From: a virus
Direction: 5' to 3' (one strand)
Virus record (IMG/VR): IMGVR_UViG_3300025640_000075
Coordinates: 1-20,794 of that record
DNA: 20,794 bases
Shown here: piece after piece, positions 16,888 to 20,794 of the stretch
Layout: the number at the start of each line of letters is the position of its first letter
Position numbering within the stretch: position 1 is the stretch's first letter
Made by a program: the position numbers and the translations under genes
The notes under the pieces: generated by a model
Databases searched by the model: none
What the model was told of the DNA's origin: nothing
What the model saw: the letters and a program-made list of their open reading frames with translations, nothing else

Positions 16888-17340
16888 CTAATATCGAACC
16901 TCTATTTGTAGTTCTCCTACTCCTAGTGGCTCTAGTACGCCCTCGTCAGTATCTATACTAAGGAGAGAGATTTGGTGTGTGTAATGTGTACTGCCTTGAG
17001 CGTCCGTATATAGTAGTCTAGAATTATTCTCTACTACTGTCTCTACATCTTCCATAACTGCAGCTAGCGCATCTTGCGCGTTTTCTTCGTCTACGTAGCA
17101 TCTAACAGTTATGGTTAGAAATCTATCTTTGTATCCACCGCCTTGGTATTCTCTGGTTTCTTGTCCTGCGTTTAGGTGGACCGCAGGAAAGTCAGTAACT
17201 TCATCCCAAAACAATAGTCTAGGACTTACGTTATCGAATAGATTGGTCAAGAAAGTCCCTGTACCATCTATAGCTTTTAATTGTTCTGCTAGAGCAGTTA
17301 CTATGGCGCTTCTTCTAGTTGTATAAGTTCTTGTAGTCAT
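16888..17340 (-). CDS. Tail terminator / tail completion protein
   Basis: This 150-aa alpha/beta protein sits directly before the tube gene, the usual place of the terminator that caps the finished tube and docks it to the head. The pattern fits the gpU-type family: an N-terminal helix (RRSAIVTALAEQLKAI), a central LLFWDEVTDFPAVHLN block, strands around RFLTITVRCYVDEEN, a helix DALAAVMEDVETVVEN, and a final strand GELQIEVRY. The length is typical. The ATG overlaps the stop of the preceding gene (TAATG), and AGGAGA lies eight bases upstream. No catalytic motif is expected in this structural role. An alternative is a neck protein of the same fold. Confidence 0.75.
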   Translation of the reverse strand: MTTRTYTTRRSAIVTALAEQLKAIDGTGTFLTNLFDNVSPRLLFWDEVTDFPAVHLNAGQETREYQGGGYKDRFLTITVRCYVDEENAQDALAAVMEDVETVVENNSRLLYTDAQGSTHYTHQISLLSIDTDEGVLEPLGVGELQIEVRY

Positions 17341-18641
17341 TATGTTCTCCTAGTAAAGAATCTGCCAATTGCAAGTTTTGATGCTATGTCTCTTATAGAC
17401 TTATCTATTAACTTTCTCGGGTCTCGGTCTGAATCTGCAAACCTGGAACCGCTACTAGCCTCGAATACCTCATAGGGGTCTCTGCGGTACGTGTATCCTA
17501 TGCTTGGCAACCCCGTTTTTGTGGTTGCTATGTCAGTAACTTTGACGCTGTTTGAAAATCTACCTGTGCGATTCTGTAGGGCAGGCTCATTCATGTTCTC
17601 TCTAATTTTCTCTGGCAATGCTTTATTTAAAGAAGCAATTAGCTGTAAAGGGGTTGAAGATACGCCTTGATTCTTTTTGGCTTTTTTCAGTCTTTTACGT
17701 TTTAAAGCAGCAGAAGTTACAGCACCTTTTCCAGCGCTATTCATCTTTGCAACTGTTGTAGAGTGCTTAACCTCTTCTAGTTTAGAAACTTTATGGTTCT
17801 TTTTCCCTTTAAAAGATTTTAATACTGCATTTTTTGCTTGTTTTTCTTTTATCTGTTTAAAAGAGTCTGAGCCTTTTAACTCTGTAAAGTATCCACCATC
17901 TGCTAACTCTTGTATTGCCTTATTTAAAGTCTTTTTGAGATCCGCCTTTCTATTCTTTGAGATACCGCCCTCTTGTTTATTATCTACGGCAGAACCTATG
18001 AAAACGTTCATCTGATCTGTTTTGGTATCTCGTACAACTTTAAGGTCTATCTTTCGTTTCTTAAAGAACTTTATTATAACAGACTTAGATCGTTGACTAT
18101 CCTCAAGTACGGAGTTGTCTATTGCGTCTCGTACTTGCGACTCTACAATACCTTCTAAGTGTCCATGCTCTAGGTTGAATATGTCACCTGCCTGCATTTC
18201 TGTCTTTTTGCCTAATACTATTTTTACCGACTTAGAAAAATGCGAAGCAATTATCTTAATCTGTTGCTTATATGTGCTATATATCTTTGCATATCGGCTA
18301 GTTGTCTTAGCATCAAAGGAGGCAACAACCTTAGCGGCCGTAAAAGTATGCAATCGAACACTAGGGTCTTTGCCCGCTATTCTTTTAATCTCCGTACCAA
18401 TATGTTTTATCAGCTTTCGAACATCTGGTTCAAGCAATGTCAGTATAGTATCTACATCAGGCTTACTTATATCGGTGAACTGGTTTTGTAGTACCAGAGT
18501 TAAAGCCCGTCTAAGACCTTTTCTAGTTACTGTGAAAGAGTGAGCCTGATAATTGGCTGTATTCTTTCGGTATTCAGTAGAACTACGGGACAACTCTTTA
18601 TTCAGCTTTTCAAGAAACTTTTGCTGACTAGCTCTACTCAC
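17340..18641 (-). CDS. Basic virion protein with a neck/tail-completion-like C-terminus
   Basis: This 433-aa, strongly lysine-rich protein lies between the head-tail connector and the tail terminator. The C-terminal 100 residues have a pattern like HK97 gp10-type neck proteins: LQNRTGRFSNSVKV, then GYTYRRDPYEVFE, then DPRKLIDKSIRDIASKLAIG. The first 330 residues are largely helical and polybasic (KRKRLKKAKK near 310) with no recognised domain. That is far longer than a usual gp10-like protein of 110-180 aa. The basic part may contact packaged DNA or the portal exit; this is inference. The start is GTG at 18641-18639, overlapping the previous TAG (TAGTG), with AGGA eight bases upstream. The stop overlaps the tail terminator start. 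A minor head or head-closure protein is the main alternative. Confidence 0.6.
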   Translation of the reverse strand: MSRASQQKFLEKLNKELSRSSTEYRKNTANYQAHSFTVTRKGLRRALTLVLQNQFTDISKPDVDTILTLLEPDVRKLIKHIGTEIKRIAGKDPSVRLHTFTAAKVVASFDAKTTSRYAKIYSTYKQQIKIIASHFSKSVKIVLGKKTEMQAGDIFNLEHGHLEGIVESQVRDAIDNSVLEDSQRSKSVIIKFFKKRKIDLKVVRDTKTDQMNVFIGSAVDNKQEGGISKNRKADLKKTLNKAIQELADGGYFTELKGSDSFKQIKEKQAKNAVLKSFKGKKNHKVSKLEEVKHSTTVAKMNSAGKGAVTSAALKRKRLKKAKKNQGVSSTPLQLIASLNKALPEKIRENMNEPALQNRTGRFSNSVKVTDIATTKTGLPSIGYTYRRDPYEVFEASSGSRFADSDRDPRKLIDKSIRDIASKLAIGRFFTRRT

Positions 18642-19213
18642 TAGTACGTCCTATAAAGGTCGAGTACTCTTTTAATGTGGTCTGGAAAAGATATATCGCT
18701 GCGAGCATTCTGTATAGTAGCGCCTTTAATAGTCTTGCGCTCTTTGTGCTCACCTTTAAGATAATAAGTTACTGTATCTGCTACTGCCAGTAACAAATCT
18801 GCAGGGGTTGAGTTATATCCTGCAGCGTAAGTAACTTTAACGGAGTTAATGCCTTGTTCCCAGTTTTGATAATGACCGCCAGAAACTCTATACAATGTGT
18901 CTGTAGCAGCGTCTAACTCTACATCATCAGTATTAGATAAAGTAGTATAAGCGCCTCCAATTTCGGTACGCTCCTGTACAGTTACAATTGTAACAATTGG
19001 GCTTTCCGTTAACTGAATTGCGTGTGTACCGTAGTTTATAGAAAGGGTCTCTACCTTATTGGCACCGCTATAATGATCTATAATACTGTTTCCACAATAA
19101 GTTTTTATTAATTGACTCACAGACGAGATAATAACTTCCGTGCGAGCGTCATGCTGAGTATTTGAAATGCCCTCAAGCTCTTTATATTCGGTTAGTGTTA
19201 TTAAATTTGCCAT
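18641..19213 (-). CDS. Head-tail connector, gp6-like
   Basis: This 190-aa protein has the form of the HK97 gp6 / SPP1 gp15 connector family that forms a ring under the portal. An N-terminal helical part (LITLTEYKELEGI, then IISSVSQLIKTYCG) is followed by a beta-rich middle (HAIQLTESPIVTIVTVQE) and the typical VKVTYAAGYNSTPADLLLAV segment. A C-terminal helix follows, with HIKRVLDLYRTY at the end. It follows the capsid gene after a 67-base gap that holds a terminator. Its ATG at 19213 has only a weak ribosome site. Its stop overlaps the GTG of the next gene. Length and order match the family. Confidence 0.85.
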   Translation of the reverse strand: MANLITLTEYKELEGISNTQHDARTEVIISSVSQLIKTYCGNSIIDHYSGANKVETLSINYGTHAIQLTESPIVTIVTVQERTEIGGAYTTLSNTDDVELDAATDTLYRVSGGHYQNWEQGINSVKVTYAAGYNSTPADLLLAVADTVTYYLKGEHKERKTIKGATIQNARSDISFPDHIKRVLDLYRTY

Positions 19214-19230
19214 ATTATAAGTCCATTAAT

Positions 19231-19263
19231 AAAAACTTGGGGGCGGCGAACCACCCCGAAGTT
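19231..19263 (-). terminator. Intrinsic terminator after the major capsid gene
   Basis: On the minus strand a 13-position stem (arms 19263-19251 and 19246-19234), with one C-C mismatch and one G-U pair, closes a UUCG loop and is followed by UUU. It fills the gap between the capsid stop and the connector start, so most transcripts should end after the capsid gene. Confidence 0.85.
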
Positions 19264-19280
19264 TAATTAGTATACTACTA

Positions 19281-20678
19281 TTATGCGTCAGCAGTAAACT
19301 GTACAGCCACTGCACCAAGAGCTGATTGGATTCGTGAGAAGCCAATAGCCTGAGTTGCAACAATTGCATTTCGTTGGTTAGCTACTTCGTAGTCTGTTTC
19401 AATCTTAACGCCTCTTAATCGACCGATTAAGAATGCATCAACATTTACAGCAACACATGCAGTACCAGCAGAAGCCGGTGCAAGAACGTCACTTACGATT
19501 ACTGGAGAACCGTATGCTTGACCAACTTGACCCGTAAGGATAGTTGCACGATCATTACCAATCTGATCAACAGTTTGGAAATCCGCATCTTCTAGTAACT
19601 TATAGTAAGCAGGTAGAGATACAATGTATGCAATCTTAGTTGGATTAACACCAAATTTACCCATTTTTCCACGTGCAGCAATCAAGTCTGCACCAGAGAA
19701 CGCAGGAGCGCCATCTAACTGAGCTAATGTTGTTAGCGGAGTGGCTAAAAGGCCAGTGCCTTTATCGGTACTATCACCACCAGCCAGACCAAGCGTGTTG
19801 TTAGCAGTACCATAAAGCAATGCTTTATCGATTGCGCGACCATGTGCAACAGCTAAAGCTGAAGTGATCATAGGCAAGAAGCTAATCAAAGACTCTTCGT
19901 CAGTATCATTGTCGATAAAAGTACCAGCAATAACACGCTCAGTGTTGATGATTCGCTTACCAATGTCGAATTGACCTTCAGTACCACCGTTCTGTAAACG
20001 ATTAGTATTAGTGCTAAGACCGCCAGCACCACCAAATACCGCTTCGTCTGCTTCTGCAGCGAAAGGAATGATAGTAGCTTGTGAATTTACTGGAATCTCA
20101 CGGAATAAACCGGCAACATTAGTTGATAAAGAAACTTCTTCTTCAAATGCTTGAGTAACAGAAAGATCGATATTACCGTCTGTAGCTACTGGAGTTGGAG
20201 TACCGAATAAAGTATTTTTCTGCATAAGATCTTTAGCAAAGTTAGTTCCCATGCCTTTACCAGTGATTGCACCTAAAACGCTAGCATGTAAGAATTCTTT
20301 AGAGAAATCAGACTGACCAGATTTTGCTGCAAACTCCATTTTGCTGTTACGCATAGCTTCTAATTCTGCAGATTTCTCGGCAACATCAGCTTCATACTTC
20401 TTAACAACGTCAGCCATTTCACTGTCTTTTGCCTTAGCAAAGTCAGCTTCCATGTCAGCTTTTAATTTTTCTGCGCCAGTTTCGATACCAGTGCGGATTA
20501 CTGTTTTAACTTGCTCGTCTTGAGCAGCTTTTGCTTCTGCAGCGTCAGCTGCGATTTTTGCTTGCGCTTCGTCAGCGGCTTTTGTTTCGGCTTGTTTCAT
20601 TGCAATTTTAGCAGCAGTTTCTTCAGCTACTTTCTTAGCAAATGCTTCCAAGTCGATTCCGGATTCATTAGTATCCAT
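19281..20678 (-). CDS. Major capsid protein, HK97 fold, with N-terminal delta/scaffold domain
   Basis: This 465-aa protein forms the head shell. Residues 8-115 are an alanine, lysine and glutamate-rich coiled coil, as in the delta domain that acts as internal scaffold and is cut off by the prohead protease. From about residue 120 the HK97-type shell domain follows, with strands such as LFREIPVNSQATIIPFA, the ERVIAGTFIDND segment, the GRAIDKALLYG helix and the C-terminal RLRGVKIETDYEVANQRNAI. The size is close to T5 pb8 (458 aa). The ATG at 20678 has a strong AGGAG seven bases upstream. The frame, however, is open further upstream to the window edge (residues QEIK directly before the M), so the protein may also be made as a fusion. 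A terminator follows at 19231-19263. Confidence 0.92.
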   Translation of the reverse strand: MDTNESGIDLEAFAKKVAEETAAKIAMKQAETKAADEAQAKIAADAAEAKAAQDEQVKTVIRTGIETGAEKLKADMEADFAKAKDSEMADVVKKYEADVAEKSAELEAMRNSKMEFAAKSGQSDFSKEFLHASVLGAITGKGMGTNFAKDLMQKNTLFGTPTPVATDGNIDLSVTQAFEEEVSLSTNVAGLFREIPVNSQATIIPFAAEADEAVFGGAGGLSTNTNRLQNGGTEGQFDIGKRIINTERVIAGTFIDNDTDEESLISFLPMITSALAVAHGRAIDKALLYGTANNTLGLAGGDSTDKGTGLLATPLTTLAQLDGAPAFSGADLIAARGKMGKFGVNPTKIAYIVSLPAYYKLLEDADFQTVDQIGNDRATILTGQVGQAYGSPVIVSDVLAPASAGTACVAVNVDAFLIGRLRGVKIETDYEVANQRNAIVATQAIGFSRIQSALGAVAVQFTADA

Positions 20679-20794
20679 TTTGATCTCCTGTTTTTCCGAT
20701 TTCTCGGAGCTTGTAGGTGCATCACTAACCAGGTTGGATGATATTTCATCTTCTTTGGTCAGAGACTGACCTGTTAGATCTACACGATTGGTGA
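20679..20794 (-). CDS. C-terminus of the upstream gene, in frame with the capsid (probable prohead protease)
   Basis: The 38 codons before the capsid ATG are open, begin TNRVDLTGQSLTKEDEISS and continue into the capsid frame without a stop. The two other minus-strand frames stop early (TAG within 15 bases of the edge; TGA within about 50). The stretch is hydrophilic and unstructured, as expected for a protease C-terminal tail or a linker. A prohead protease before the capsid gene is the usual order, but no catalytic residue is in the window. If the capsid ATG is used separately, this is one end of a protein that reads through into the capsid, an overlap like lambda C/Nu3. Confidence 0.55.
20685..20690 (-). 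promoter_or_regulatory. Internal ribosome site for the capsid ATG
   Basis: CAGGAG on the minus strand ends seven bases before the capsid ATG (20678-20676). It lies inside an open reading frame, so it decides the case for a separate capsid start as against a pure fusion. Confidence 0.7.

Noticed and set aside
18115-18543. Plus-strand open frame of 142 codons rich in cysteine and hydrophobic residues
   Set aside because: It is antisense to the lysine-rich neck protein; the hydrophobic content is what the reverse strand of lysine and glutamate codons gives. It is not a membrane protein or holin.

Overview
The window is a stretch of the late structural module of a tailed double-stranded DNA bacteriophage (or prophage) with a long non-contractile, siphovirus-type tail. 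Every credible gene is on the minus strand, so the genes read from right to left. Gene order is: protease-like C-terminus (cut by the right edge), major capsid protein, head-tail connector, a basic neck protein, tail terminator, major tail tube protein, two further tail-tube paralogues, two small tail-assembly-chaperone-like genes, tape measure, distal tail protein, and a very large central tail hub (cut by the left edge). The T5-like tube family, Shine-Dalgarno sites and a consensus sigma-70-type promoter suggest a Gram-negative, perhaps marine gammaproteobacterial, host. No host gene is present, so the host is inferred only.

Head and neck (20794-16888). The capsid reading frame stays open upstream of its ATG to the window edge. 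The capsid is therefore either fused to, or translated from inside, the gene before it, probably a prohead protease. A strong intrinsic terminator follows the capsid gene. Next come a gp6-like connector, a 433-aa lysine-rich protein whose C-terminus resembles a neck or tail-completion protein, and a tail terminator. These three are translationally coupled by one-base stop/start overlaps.

Tail tube (16824-10748). This is the most unusual part. Three consecutive genes (370, 1264 and 340 aa) share tail-tube signatures. The first is the ordinary major tail protein. The second is the same fold split by two large insertions, each with about seven FG-GAP-like repeats, read here as two seven-bladed beta-propellers. 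The third is a shorter divergent copy. A compact terminator lies between the first and second genes, and a near-perfect sigma-70 promoter lies between the second and third. The layout fits an abundant plain tube subunit plus a scarce decorated one, with separate transcription of the distal tail genes.

Tail assembly and tip (10735-1). Two chaperone-like genes overlap by 20 bases in a +1 relationship. They are followed by a 1200-aa tape measure, a distal tail protein and a hub/tip protein of at least 1871 residues. The hub frame is open over the whole left 5.6 kb, which is therefore not intergenic. Its C-terminal half adds a fibronectin-like domain, a beta-sandwich region and two short collagen-like linkers, as in J-type host-specificity proteins. 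Every plus-strand ORF in the window is a shadow of these genes. No tRNA, CRISPR array, insertion sequence or attachment site was seen.
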